Below are positions 9,067-19,071 of a stretch of 64,000 nucleotides of DNA, piece by piece. Source of the stretch: Choricystis sp. odSpoLacu1 (taxonomy: Eukaryota > Chlorophyta > Trebouxiophyceae); assembly GCA_958009055.1 (NCBI GenBank), contig OY253657.1, positions 124,001-188,000 on the forward strand. Reading direction: 5' to 3'. The notes under the pieces were generated by a model, which worked only from the letters and a program-made list of their open reading frames with translations, did no database searches and had not been told where the DNA came from. Within the stretch, counting starts at the first letter, position 1. Every line of letters starts with the position of its first letter. The position numbers and the translations under genes are program-made.

Positions 9067-11476
9067 TCAAGCAGCCACCAACGCCGGCTCCCGCGAGCCA
9101 CCCACGCCACTCACGTCCAGTGTCTCCACCGCCCCCATCAACGCCGCCGCCCGCTCCGCAATCGCAAACGCGGGCGCCCCCGTCTGCCCCCCGGGAATCT
9201 GGGGCATGACGGACGCGTCCGCGACGCGCAGGCCGGTCACACCTTTCACTTTGAGGTCGGGGGTGACAACTGCCGCAGGGTCGCCCGCCGCCCCCAGGGC
9301 AGCGGTGCCAACCACAGCATTGCCCGAGTGCAGGGTGGCGCGCACGTACTCATCGATGGCGGTGTCGGTGGAGGCGGAGGGACCCGGGTGCAGCTCTGAG
9401 TCGATGAGGGACGAGAGCGGGGACGCAGCCGCAATCTTGCGCGCCAGTTTGACGCCCTCCCTCAGGGTGGCCGCGTCCGCGCCCCCCGCGTCCGACAGGT
9501 AGCCCGGGTTGACACTCGGCGCGTCCCACGGGTCGGGGGTGGCCAGGGTGACGGTGCCGCGCGAGGCAGGGCGGACGCCAAGCAGCTGCATCGTCACGCC
9601 AGACGGCCATTTTTGACCGGAGGACGCCAGCTTGCCAAACTCAACATAGGAAGAAATGCCGTCCGGGTTGAGGGCGAGCCCTGGGGCGAGGCGAATCTGG
9701 AGGTCGGGGTCGCCACCGCCGCGCGTGGAGACAAACGCGCCGCGGTCGCAGCCAGTGGTGGCGAGCGGACCCCGCCTCGCCAGCGCGTACGCTGCCAGGG
9801 CGCGCAGGCGGAGGCGACCGGACGCGTGCATCAGGTCGTCGGTGACGGAGATGGGGCCGGCGGAGGGGGCGAGGGTGAAGGCGACGAGGGCGGCAGGGTG
9901 GTCTGGAGAGAGAGAGAGTGAAAGAGGTGGTGTTTTTTTGTGTGTGTGAGTGAAAACGATCCCCCTCTCCTCCCCCCGCTCTCTCTCTCTCGCACACACA
10001 CACACACACACGACCCTGACTCACCCTGCAGGTTGGCCCCCACGCCGGGAGAGTCGGCGACGCACGGGATGCCGGCACGTGCAAGAGCTGCCGCAGGACC
10101 CACCCCCGACAACAGCAGCAGGTGGGGCGTGTGCACGGCGCCCGCGGTCAGCACGACTTCGCCGCCCGGGGCGAGCTCGGCTGGAAGTGTGGAAGGGTGG
10201 GCAGGGAGAGGGGTGGGGTTGGTGTGTTTTGAGTGTCGGCGTCGTTTTGCTCCCCTTTTCTTCCTCCCCCTCTCTTCCCTCCCAACTTGCCATCCACCAC
10301 GCCCGCGTCCGGCGTGTCGCCATCCCCGTACACGACGCCGCGGGCGACACCACCCGTGATCTCCACTTTGAGGGCGCGCGCGTTGGTCTTGAGTGTCAAA
10401 TTGGGGCGGGAGAGGACGGAAGGGGTCAGGTAAGCCGCCGCCGCGTCGCACCGGGCGCCGCGGTCCTGGGTCACCTGAAACTCGCCACACCCCGCCTGGG
10501 GGCGCCCCCAGTCGTTGAAGTCGGGGTTGGCGGGGATGCCGGAGGCGGCTGCGGCGGCCAGAAAGGCGTCCGCCAGTCGGTTGCGGTAGCGTGGGTTTTC
10601 GACGGAAACAGGGCCGTGGGACGAGTGCACCCCTGGCACGTCCCCCCTCTCATTCCTCTCCCCCGCCACAAACCAGGGCAGCATGTCGGCCGCACTCCAC
10701 CCGGGCACGCCCCACCCGTCGTAGTCGGCGGCGGTGCCTCTGTGGTAGAGCGTCGCGTTGGTGCAGGAGGAACCGCCGACGATGCGGCCGCGCGCCATGT
10801 AGACACGCCTGGCATCCGCAGACCCTTGCGGAGCCGCAAACAAATTCCAGTCGTACGCCGACTTGAACAGGCGGGGCAGGCCGGCGGGTGTGGCGACTTC
10901 ACGCGGGCGGCCGCCTGGACCCGCCTCTAAAACGAGCACGCGCTTGGTTGCATCAGCCGACAGGCGAGCTGCCAGCACGCACCCCGCCAGGCCGCCGCCC
11001 ACAATGATGTAGTCGTACTTGGTGGCGTCGTGGGAGGGGGAGGCGGGGGTGCCGGGAAGGGCGGCAGGGGATGCGGGGGCTGGAGGGAAGGGAGGGGGGT
11101 TGATGGGAAGAAGGTGTCGTGTGCGCAATTTGCGACGCAGGGGCAATGATGCAGACCTAGCTGCACGTGTGTCTGGGCGGGTTGCGCAGATTGGGGACGC
11201 GGGTCGCACCGCGCAGCGATGGCGCCCCCCACTCGACCCTCGACCACGCATTCGCGCCGCGCTGCCCCACCACCCTTGTCCCCCTCTCCGCCCACATTTT
11301 CCGCCCCAGCAGGCAGGCAGAAACTGTCACAAACCCAGCACAGGTAAGTGCACACAGCCAAGCCCTGCCACACACTCACCACGACGGCGGACAGACAGAA
11401 GCGACTGCCTGCCTCCAATTGCCGGCCGGGCCGTCACCGGCGACGGGCGGACGGTGCCGTGTCTGGCGCAATGCAT
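9067..11476 (-). CDS. FAP: fatty acid photodecarboxylase (GMC oxidoreductase family)
   Basis: This flavin photoenzyme uses blue light to turn free fatty acids into alkanes or alkenes plus CO2 in the plastid. Exons 11476-11380, 11079-10291, 10180-10025 and 9902-9067 are all phase-compatible and give 625 residues. Exon 1 and the start of exon 2 look like a transit peptide. The FAD dinucleotide motif is YDYIIVGGGLAGCVLAARL, followed by VLEAGPGG. Signature stretches shared with algal FAPs are ARGRIVGGSSCTNATLYHRG, FNDWGRP and IPGGQTGAPAFAIAERAAAL. The two photocatalytic residues of Chlorella FAP (Cys432, Arg451) align with C399 in TTGCDRGAF and R418 in LQIRLAPG, with the same 19-residue spacing. 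The active-site His and Asn are kept in HSGNAVVGT. The second intron uses a GC donor (G|GCAAGT), the only phase that restores the family sequence. A generic choline-dehydrogenase-like role is unlikely. Confidence 0.92.
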
Positions 11477-11604
11477 GGTGCAGAGTTGTCGAAGCACGCG
11501 TGGGGAGGCGTTGGGTGCCGCAGAGAGAGGGTGGGGAGGGTGTTGTGTTTTGTTTTTTTTTTGTGCTGCACTGGTTTTTCACTTTTTCGTTCTCTCCTCT
11601 CTCT

Positions 11605-12597
11605 TCACACCGCCTCCCCTCGCCTCTCCACTTCTGCAGCCACGGCCGCCACCAGGGCTGTCACAGCCGGATCAGACCGACTGGGCAGGCGCACTCGGCG
11701 CCAGATGCCGGGCAGCGGCACAGAGATAGTGTGATCGTTGTTGTTGTCGTTGCCGCCACCACTCCCACCTCCTCCCTCCTCCTTCACAATCAATTCATCC
11801 ACTGGCAGCGCCAGCCGCGACGTCGACAGCAGCAGCGCCCCCGCCCACGACGCCGCGTCGTCCAGACGCGGCGCCTCCAGCAGAACACGTGTGCCAGTTG
11901 CTGCCGCGGCCGCCAGTAGCGCCCCCCGCACCGTGCCCGCCAGCACGGCCCCCTCGGGCGCGGTGACCAGGGTGCCAGTGGATGTGATTACTGCGAAGTT
12001 CGAGGACGTGCCCTCGGTAACGCGGCCGTCTGGTGTTGACAGCAGCGCCTCATCAGCCCCCACCGCACCCCGCGCGGCGTCCAACCCCTTCCGCCCCACC
12101 ACCCAGGCTGAGTCTTTGGCAGCGGCATGTGATCGAGGGGAGCCGGCAACTAAGGCGATGACAGGAGGGGGTGGTGGTGGTGGCAGCAGGGCAGTGTGAA
12201 CAGCAACGGACGATGATGGCGACGGCCGCCCTCCCCCCCACGTCGCCAGCATGGTCACCTTGAACTCCCGCCCCGGCCAGTCGGCCGTCACGTCGGGGGC
12301 CAAGGCGAGTGCGAGGGAGGCACGCACCCGCGTCCTGAGCGTTGTCGCGTCAGCTATGTCTGGCGGCGCGGGCGGCAGGGCATCGTTGTCGCCATCCTTG
12401 CCTTCAGCTCCTAGCTCGCGTGCGCTGGCCGCCAGGCGGGCTATGTGGGCGGTCAAGTCGAAGACGGCCGCACCGTGGCGCAGCGTGCGGGCTGTTGTGT
12501 ACGCGCCGCGCGGGGAGGTCCGCAGAAAGTCGGCAGAGGAGGAGGTGCAGGCAGCCACTGCTCCATCAACTACGAGGCGTATGCAGGCGGGCGGCAT
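11605..12597 (-). CDS. class IV PLP-dependent aminotransferase-like enzyme
   Basis: An intronless 330-residue protein of the fold that includes branched-chain aminotransferase, D-amino acid aminotransferase and aminodeoxychorismate lyase. Visible marks are SPRGAYTTARTLRHG near the start, VFDLTAHIARLAAS, a Lys in VVGRKGLDAAR at the expected place for the PLP Schiff base, and DEALLSTPDGRVTEGTSSNFAVI, the conserved cofactor-binding stretch (E-G-T/S-S-N). Plants have similar proteins annotated only as D-amino-acid-aminotransferase-like, so the substrate is not determined. The start chosen is the Met of MPPACIRL; upstream codons continue the frame but are biased like a leader. It is followed 128 bp later by FAP on the same strand. 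Confidence 0.75.
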   Translation of the reverse strand: MPPACIRLVVDGAVAACTSSSADFLRTSPRGAYTTARTLRHGAAVFDLTAHIARLAASARELGAEGKDGDNDALPPAPPDIADATTLRTRVRASLALALAPDVTADWPGREFKVTMLATWGGGRPSPSSSVAVHTALLPPPPPPPVIALVAGSPRSHAAAKDSAWVVGRKGLDAARGAVGADEALLSTPDGRVTEGTSSNFAVITSTGTLVTAPEGAVLAGTVRGALLAAAAATGTRVLLEAPRLDDAASWAGALLLSTSRLALPVDELIVKEEGGGGSGGGNDNNNDHTISVPLPGIWRRVRLPSRSDPAVTALVAAVAAEVERRGEAV

Positions 12598-12780
12598 TGG
12601 GTTTTTTCGGCCGGGCAGAGAAAGAGAGAGAGCGTTGTGTTTTCTCACATCTCGATGCTCACGCGCTCGTCTCCGCGCCTCCTCCCTCCTCGCCGCCGGC
12701 ACCACACCGCCAAGCTGCCGCGCCTGTCCTCCCCCCTCTCCTCCCGCGGCGTCTCCGCGCCCGCGTCCGCCCTCGCCGCG

Positions 12781-13760
12781 ATGTTAGACTGGATTGGCCC
12801 CGCCGAACGCCACGCGCTGACGCTGTCCACGCTGGCGGGGCTGAGTACCACAATCGGTGCAGTGGCAGCTGTGAGTTTGGTGGTTGGGAGATGTGTGGGG
12901 GGAGGGCAGGAGGGGTCGATCCATCCAGTTTTCTTTTGACACAAACCTGTTAACCTTCACAGGTCATCCGCCGCCCCGGCCCCGCCGACCTGGCATTCCT
13001 TTTAGGCCTCGCCGCAGGTGTCATGCTTGTCCTGGCAGTCGGAGAAATGTGGCTGCACGCCGCGTTCGAGCACGGGCCGCGCGGTGTCACGTTGGCGTTT
13101 GCCGGGGGCGTGATTGTTTATGCGACGCTGGCGCCCCTGCTGCCTGAACCTGACGTCGGCAGGTGGGGCATCCAGGATGATGCGTCCGATGCTGTGGGTG
13201 TGCGTGCCGCGGGACGCGCCCGGCGCGGCCCGCCGCGCGCGGCCAAGGCCGCGCCGCCGGCGCCGGTGCCTGCCGCGCGCGCGCCTGCCGCCACGCGCGC
13301 GCCACCCACGCCAGCCGCCCTCCTGCGCCTCGGCCTCGTCAACGCCGCCGTCATGACCCTGCACAACGCTCCAGAAGGGGTCTCCGTTGCGTTTGCGTCA
13401 TACACGGCGCTGGGCCCTCTCGTGACGGCCGCCATCGCGCTCCACAACCTGCCCGAGGGCATCTGTGTTGCAGCCCCCCTGTACGCCGCCACCGGGTCCC
13501 GGACAATGGCTGTGGCTGTGGCAGCGGCATCGGGACTGTCGGAGCCGCTCGGGGCAGCGATCGCGCTCGCGTTTGCGCGGGCGTGGGCGTCGCCCGACAA
13601 CCTGGCGTGGATCCTGGCGGCTGCCGGGGGCGTCATGGCCGCCGTGTGCGGCGCTGATCTGCTGCCTGCAGGCATCCAGTGTGGCGCACCGCGGCGCCTG
13701 GTGGGTGGGGTGGCGGTTGGCGCGGCGCTGATGGGGTCGACGCTGTGGGTGGGGGTGTGA
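12781..13760 (+). CDS. ZIP-family metal transporter
   Basis: Exons 12781-12870 and 12963-13760 give 295 residues with eight likely membrane helices. The two metal-site signatures are present: HNAPEGVSVAF in helix IV and HNLPEGICVA in helix V. Together with the short N-terminus they place it with the ZupT/GufA-like branch of ZIP proteins, which move Zn2+ or Fe2+ toward the cytoplasm. The loop between helices III and IV, normally His-rich, is here Ala/Arg/Pro-rich (about residues 102-138) with no His cluster. A further membrane-embedded SGLSEPLGA supports the family. The gene is divergent from the PLP enzyme gene across 183 bp. Confidence 0.88.
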
Positions 13761-14079
13761 AGAGGGTGGGAAACCAAAAAAATCGATCAATTTGCAAAGC
13801 AACGTTTTCTTTGCTTTTTTTCTCTCTCCTCTTTGCTGTGGGAGTGTGAGAGAAGAGAGAGAAGTCTGTGTCTTTGTTTTTTGCTTACTCTCTCTCTCTC
13901 GGAACGGGGGTGGGCGTGAACAGAGGTGGGTTCAACAAACGACGGCCGGCGTTTTTTTGTTTTTCGCTCTCCTCTCTCCTCACACCCCCCTGCCACTTCG
14001 GAGCCAACGCTTGCGTTAGCCCACCAGCCTTCCTGTGCCTTCCCTCCCCACCCCCTCACCCCCCCATCCACACCACACA
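13761..14079. other. intergenic, pyrimidine-rich
   Basis: T-rich and CT-rich spacer between the ZIP transporter and the ribosomal protein gene, ending in a CCCACCCCC-type leader. Several CTCTCT stretches are present. No gene seen. Confidence 0.5.
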
Positions 14080-15436
14080 ATGGTGGCCCTCACCCCGCGT
14101 GAAGCCGACATCCAGATGCTGCTCGCCGCGTCCGCCCACCTCGGCACCAAAAACCTGCACCCCGCCTGCGAGCGCTACGTGTACGCCCGCCGCAACGATG
14201 GCGTCTACATCATTGACGTGGCCAAGACGTGGGACAAGATGCAGCTGGCGGCGCGCGTGATTGTGGCGGTGGAGAATGCGGCCGACGTGGTCCTCCTCTC
14301 CGCCCGCCCCTACGGCCAGCGTGCCATCCTCAAGTTCGCCCACTACACGGGGGCCAAGGCGCTGGCTGGGCGCCACACGCCGGGTGAGTGGTGGGAGTGG
14401 GAGGAGGTGGAGGGAGCGCGCGGGGCGAACGCACGCAGCGAAACAGCGCGCGATCGGCGGCGGCTGGTCGGGCGTCGGGCTGGCTCCGACTGCCGCGCGC
14501 GACCCTGCTCCCTCTGTGGCTCGGCCTCCCCGCATCAGGGCCAGTTCTGTGCTGGTCTGTGTGTGTGCCGATCGCACGAGTCGAGGGAGCGGCTGGTTCT
14601 CGCTTGAGCACCCCCCCCGCCCGCGGTGAGGTGACGTCGACGGGTCGGCGCGGGGCCGTGTGCAAACCGCACACTGCCCTCGCCCCGCCGGGCACAGTGT
14701 GTGGGCACGCACACTGTGTGCGTGCGCGCACGCTGGCCCCCAGATCAGCTGTGATGGGCGGGGGAGAGGAGGGGCGAACGCGCGCTTTCACCCCCGATCC
14801 AAAAAACGACGACACGCTCGGCTCACACCCCCACCCACTACCCACTCCCACCCCCCAGGTACCTTCACCAACCAGATCCAAAAGTGCTTCGAGGAGCCCC
14901 GCCTCCTCATCCTGACCGACCCCCGCACCGACCACCAACCCATCAAGGAGGCGTCTTACATGAACATCCCCACGATCGCGTTTGCCGACACCGACTCCCC
15001 CCTGACCCACGTGGATGTCGCCATCCCCGCCAACAACAAGGGCAAGCACGCTGTGGGTGTCCTGTACTACCTGCTGGCCCGCATGGTGCTGCAGATGCGC
15101 GGGACGGTCACCCCCGCGTCGCCGTGGGACGTGCCTGTGGACCTCTTCTTCTACCGCGACCCTGAGGAGGTGGAGGCCAAGGACTGCGAAGACGACGCCA
15201 ACGCGGAGGCCATGTACGGGGCCACCGGCCTGCCCGCCCCCCCGGGCGTGGCCGCGGATGCCGGGTGGGATGAATCCGCGCCGTTTGAGGCGCCCGCGGG
15301 TGGCGACGAGTGGGGCGCGGCGGCCGCCGCCCCCGCCGCCGCCGCCCCGGGCGGCGAGTGGGAGGCGGCTGCTGCGCCCGCGCCCGCGGGTGGGCTGGCA
15401 TACGCCGCGCCCGACCAGTTTGGCGGTGGTTTCTGA
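14080..15436 (+). CDS. RPSA: 40S ribosomal protein SA (uS2)
   Basis: Exons 14080-14383 and 14859-15436 give 293 residues, the usual size. The uS2 fold is nearly continuous with homologues: [88 protein letters not shown] and [10 protein letters not shown]. The C-terminal tail is Ala-rich with repeated GGxEW units, as in the eukaryote-specific extension. It binds the small ribosomal subunit near the mRNA exit channel. The single intron is 475 bp, long for this window, and contains a hairpin with 9-bp arms at 14693-14701 and 14710-14718. Confidence 0.95.
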
Positions 15437-15757
15437 GAGAAGAGAGGAAGGATGGAAACAAAGGGGAGAGAGGGTTTTGGGACCCCCAAAACGTGTCCTC
15501 CTCCCCCACCACCCCGCTCTGGATTTGCGCCTTTTGATCCCCAAGCCACCAAACGTTCTTGCTGGTTTTTTTTTCTTTTTCCCCTTGTCTTTGGGGAGCG
15601 CGTGTGTGAAACAAAAGTGTTTGGAAAAAGAACACGCTCCTTTTTCTTTCGTGTGAGTCGACAACAGACACTCCTCTCTCTGCATCTCTTTCCCTTCTAA
15701 AACTCGACCGGGCAACAGCAAACACCCACTGCCCCCCCCTGTTTCTCTCCCTCCTTG
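15437..15757. other. 3' intergenic between convergent genes
   Basis: T-rich and pyrimidine-rich spacer between the ends of RPSA and the prefoldin gene. Probably overlapping 3' UTRs; no gene seen. Confidence 0.5.
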
Positions 15758-16242
15758 TCACCCGCGCGCAGCCGCGGCCGCTAACGCCGGACTGCTTTCC
15801 AGCAACTCCCTCAGCTCACCCTCCACGTCCGCCACCTTGGCGCGCAGCCCCTTGGCCGCCGTCGTGGCGGCGGCCGCATCGGAGGCGGCGGCGGCGGTGG
15901 CGGCGTCAAGGTCTGAGAGAACAGTCGCCCGATCAGCCGCCACAAACGCGCGCCCCACCGCCACGTGCAGGGGGGCGGACGCCGGGGCGGCCTCCAGTTC
16001 GGCCTTGGTCAGGGCGGCGCGGCGGCCGGAGGAGGCGGCGGAGGCGGCTGCGGCCTCAGCCTGAGGGGAGGAGGAAAGGAGGGTCTGTTGGCCTTCCGAC
16101 CAAAATGCAGAAAACGAGGGTGCTGCACCCGCTCTCTCTCTCCACTCCCACTCACCGCTTTCAGCTTGCGCGTCGACTCCACCAGCTTGGCCTCCAGCTC
16201 GGCCGCGGCCTTGACGTCGCGGGGGTCGGGGGTGGAAGACAT
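15758..16242 (-). CDS. PFDN1: prefoldin subunit 1
   Basis: Exons 16242-16156 and 16060-15758 give 129 residues. Prefoldin is a six-subunit cytosolic chaperone that passes unfolded actin and tubulin to CCT. This is a beta-type subunit: an N-terminal helix (AAELEAKLVESTRKLKAAEA), a hairpin core with RAALTKAELEAAP and VAVGRAFV, and a C-terminal helix ending VEGELRELLESS, the same order as PFDN1 (LTxxE then VGRMF). The coiled-coil helices are unusually Ala-rich, in line with the genome's composition. Paralogous beta subunits are a lesser possibility. It is divergent from NDUFB2 with 207 bp between start codons, a region holding a GT/AC repeat. Confidence 0.8.
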
Positions 16243-16449
16243 TTGTGTATGTGTGTGTGCTGTGTGTGTGTGTGTGTGTGTCGGCTGAGACTGTGTGGTG
16301 TGTGCACCGTGTGTATAGAGGGCTTGCCACACGCACACCGTTGGGAGGAGGGGGGCGCGTTCACTAGCGCACGGAAGGGCAGCAAAAACGGATCGAGAGT
16401 GGCGTTTTTTTGTCACAACCCTCGTTCGTTTGTTCCCGCTCCCCTCTCA

Positions 16450-17135
16450 ATGCTCACTACTTTCGCGCGGGCTGCCGTCCAGCGCGCCACCGCGCCTTCG
16501 CGCGCGGCGGTCGCCGCGACCGGCCGGCGCGGCGCGGCGGGCGGCGCGCATGGCGGCCACGACCCGCACGCCGTCACGTACGAGGGCGTCACCTTGCACA
16601 AGCCCAAGTTCTGGCACACGGCGTGGGCGCAGGGCATGGCGGGGCTGATGTGGTGAGTGTGTGGAGAGGGAGGAGGGAAGGGAGGGGGGGCGCGTGCGCC
16701 GCCCTGATTCTGCGTGTTGGCCGCCCCGCGCGCGCCTTCTGACTCACACCGCCGCCCACGGGAACGTGGCATGTGTGTGCGTGTGCCGCTGTGGGAGCGG
16801 GGGCGCGTCGTGGGGCCAACCGCCGGCTGGACAGCCCCCCCAAAAGGGGCGATTGGCGCGCCAACAAAAACCCGCGTTTCGACCCGCCCCCCACTCACCA
16901 CCACCACTCTCCCAGGTTCTGGATCTTCTACCGCGCCTACCACGATGGCGACACACTGCTGGTGAGTTAAAGGAAGGCGGGAGAGTGTGTGCTTGTTTTT
17001 TGGAGGGCTTTTTGTTTTTTGTCGTCGCGCCCTCCTCACCTTTCTCCTCCCCCCACACCAACCCCCACACAGTACGGCCACGCCCCCCACTTTGAGCACG
17101 ACGACCTCCACGGTGACGGTGACGGCCACCACTAG
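16450..17135 (+). CDS. NDUFB2: complex I subunit NDUFB2 (AGGG)
   Basis: Exons 16450-16652, 16916-16961 and 17073-17135 give 103 residues. The diagnostic part is the single membrane helix GLMWFWIFYRAYHDGDTLLYGH, which matches the GLMWFWI...RxxHD...GH core of the small accessory subunit NDUFB2 in the membrane arm of mitochondrial NADH dehydrogenase. The first 45 residues are Arg/Ala-rich and suit a mitochondrial presequence. The C-terminus is acidic and His-rich (EHDDLHGDGDGHH). Intron 1 splits the Trp codon of MW. A TGTAA element at 17156-17160 lies 21 bases past the stop and fits an algal poly(A) signal. The gene converges on xylulokinase with 70 bases between stop codons. Confidence 0.88.
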
Positions 17136-17205
17136 ACGAGAGAGAGAATGAGTGCGTGTAAAATGATTAACTATTTTTATTCGGTTTTGAACAACGTGTT
17201 TTTTT

Positions 17206-18805
17206 TCACGCCAACGCCCCGCCCTCCCCAAACAAGGCTTGACCCACCCTGCCAAACCGCGCCCTCGCCTCTGCGTAGGCGTCCGCCGTGCCTGCGTCAG
17301 GTTCCACCGCCCCCGCGGCGTCAAGGGGCGGCGCCGCTGCTGTCACATACTCACGCACGCTGTCCGCCCCCTCCGCCACGGCCGCCGCCTGCAGGGCGGC
17401 CCCCAGGGCGGCCGCCTCCGCCTCGGAGGGCACGACAACGGGCAGTTGGAAGACATTCGAAACGATTTGCCGCCACAGCACTGATTTGGCCCCCCCTCCC
17501 ACCACCCGCACACACGACGCGGGGGCGCCCGTCGCGGTCAGCAAGTCCAGGCCGGCGGCCAGGCCGTAGGTGGCGCCTTCGAGAGCAGCGCGGTAGAGGG
17601 TGGCGTGGTCGCCCACCCCCCCCGCCTTCAACCCCACCACCGCGCCGCTCGCGTGGGGCCAGTCGGGCGTCCTCTCGCCCGCCAGGTAGGGCAGGAACAG
17701 GACACCGTTGGAGGCGGGCGGGATGGAGGACGCGGCGGCGGCGGCTTGGGCGTGGCTCCACCCGGCAGCGGTGCGCACCCCCTCTGCAGGGAGGGTGCAG
17801 TTGAGCGTGCATAAAAGAGGCAGCCACCCGCCCGCCGCGTCGCAGAAGGGGGCGACAGCCCCTGAGGCGATGACGGAGGGTGGAGGAGGGGCATCTAGAG
17901 GGCCGAAGAGGGTGCCAGAGGTGCCGAGGGAGACGACCCAGTCGCCGGGAGTCACAGCACCGACGCCGAGAGCCGCGCACGCGTTGTCTCCTGATCCGAC
18001 TGACACACGGGTGGTGGCAGGAAGGCCTGTGGCTGCAGCAGCTGACGGGGTGAGGGTGCCGACCGTCGCGGTCGGCGGGAGAACAGGGGGCAGCCAAGCG
18101 GAGAGGTGGGGCGAGATCGAATCAGCACGCGAAGAATCGTAACAGCGCCCGACAGCATCCCAGTAGCCGGTGCCACTCGCGTCGCCTGCGTCTGTCGCGA
18201 TCGCCCCCGTCAACGCGTAGTTGACGTAGTCGTGGGGGAGGACGATGTGCGCGATCTGGTCGGTCAGCGCGGAGGGTTCGTTGTCGAGCAACCACTTCAC
18301 TTTGGACGCTGTGAACGCGGGAGCCAGCGGCACCCCCCATTTTTTCCCCAGTGACGCCGCCTGGGGCGCGGTCTCGGTGTCGCACCACAGCTTGGCGGCG
18401 CGGAGAGGGGTGCCGGCGGAGTCCAGGGGGACGCAGCCGTGTTGCTGGCCCGACACGCCGAGAGCGGCGACGCGGGAGGCATCGACAGACGACACAGCTT
18501 CCTTCACAACCGCGAACCCGGCCTCGATCCAGGTGGAGGGGTGCTGCTCCGCGCGGCCGGGCACGGTGGTGGGGAGGAGGTCGTAGGGGCGGGCGGCTGG
18601 TGGGGAGGAGGGTGGGTTGGTTGAGACCCAAACTCGCGCGATGGTGTCGAAAAAACAAAAAAAGCAGCGCGGGGTGGCTCTCTCGCTCGTCCTCCCTTTC
18701 ACCACACGCGCAGCCCTTACCTCGAGCCACCACCCGCTTGGACGCCGCGTCGTACACGACCGCCTTGGCGCCCTGGGTGCCGACGTCGAGGCCGACGGTG
18801 AGCAT
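17206..18805 (-). CDS. xylulokinase-like FGGY carbohydrate kinase
   Basis: Exons 18805-18721 and 18596-17206 (phase 1) give 491 residues, the normal size for the family. It probably phosphorylates D-xylulose to xylulose 5-phosphate. The N-terminal phosphate loop is GLDVGTQGAKAVVYD. Next come ALGVSGQQHGCV, LWCDTETAPQA, TASKVKWLLDNEP and LPHDYVNYALTG, whose Asp is the expected catalytic base. The C-terminal FGGY domain has GSGDNACAALG, VSLGTSGT, LPYLAGERTPDWP and RVVGGGAKSVLWRQI. The QHPSTWIEA and ASK motifs favour xylulokinase over glycerol or ribulose kinase. No transit peptide is visible, which suggests the cytosol. The upstream region is shared with the divergent CAS/TROL-like gene. Confidence 0.85.
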
Positions 18806-19071
18806 TGGAAAAAAGAAAAAAAGCTTCTTCTTCCGTGAAGAAAACTGAGGACTGATGCACACGCTGGCACGTGTGGGGGTGGGCGTGTAGGCGTGGGAGG
18901 AGGCGTTTCGTGCGCGCAGCGTGTGTGGGGAAAGAGAGGAGAGTGAATCGACTCTCGTCGCAGTCTCTTCTCGGCGTTTTTTGTTGCTCGGTGTGGCGCC
19001 CTCTCCGCGCCCTCTCCTCCCCGTATCCCGTCCCCACAAACACGCGCACGCACACGCGCGCAACCGAGCTG

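Noticed and set aside
12781..13760. Bacterial contamination, suggested by ZupT/GufA-like ZIP and xylulokinase genes
   Set aside because: Both genes contain spliceosomal-type introns and sit among plant-type nuclear genes with the same composition.
14384..14858. Possible box C/D snoRNA in the RPSA intron
   Set aside because: A TGTGATGG box-C-like string is present, but no matching box D and no terminal stem were found.
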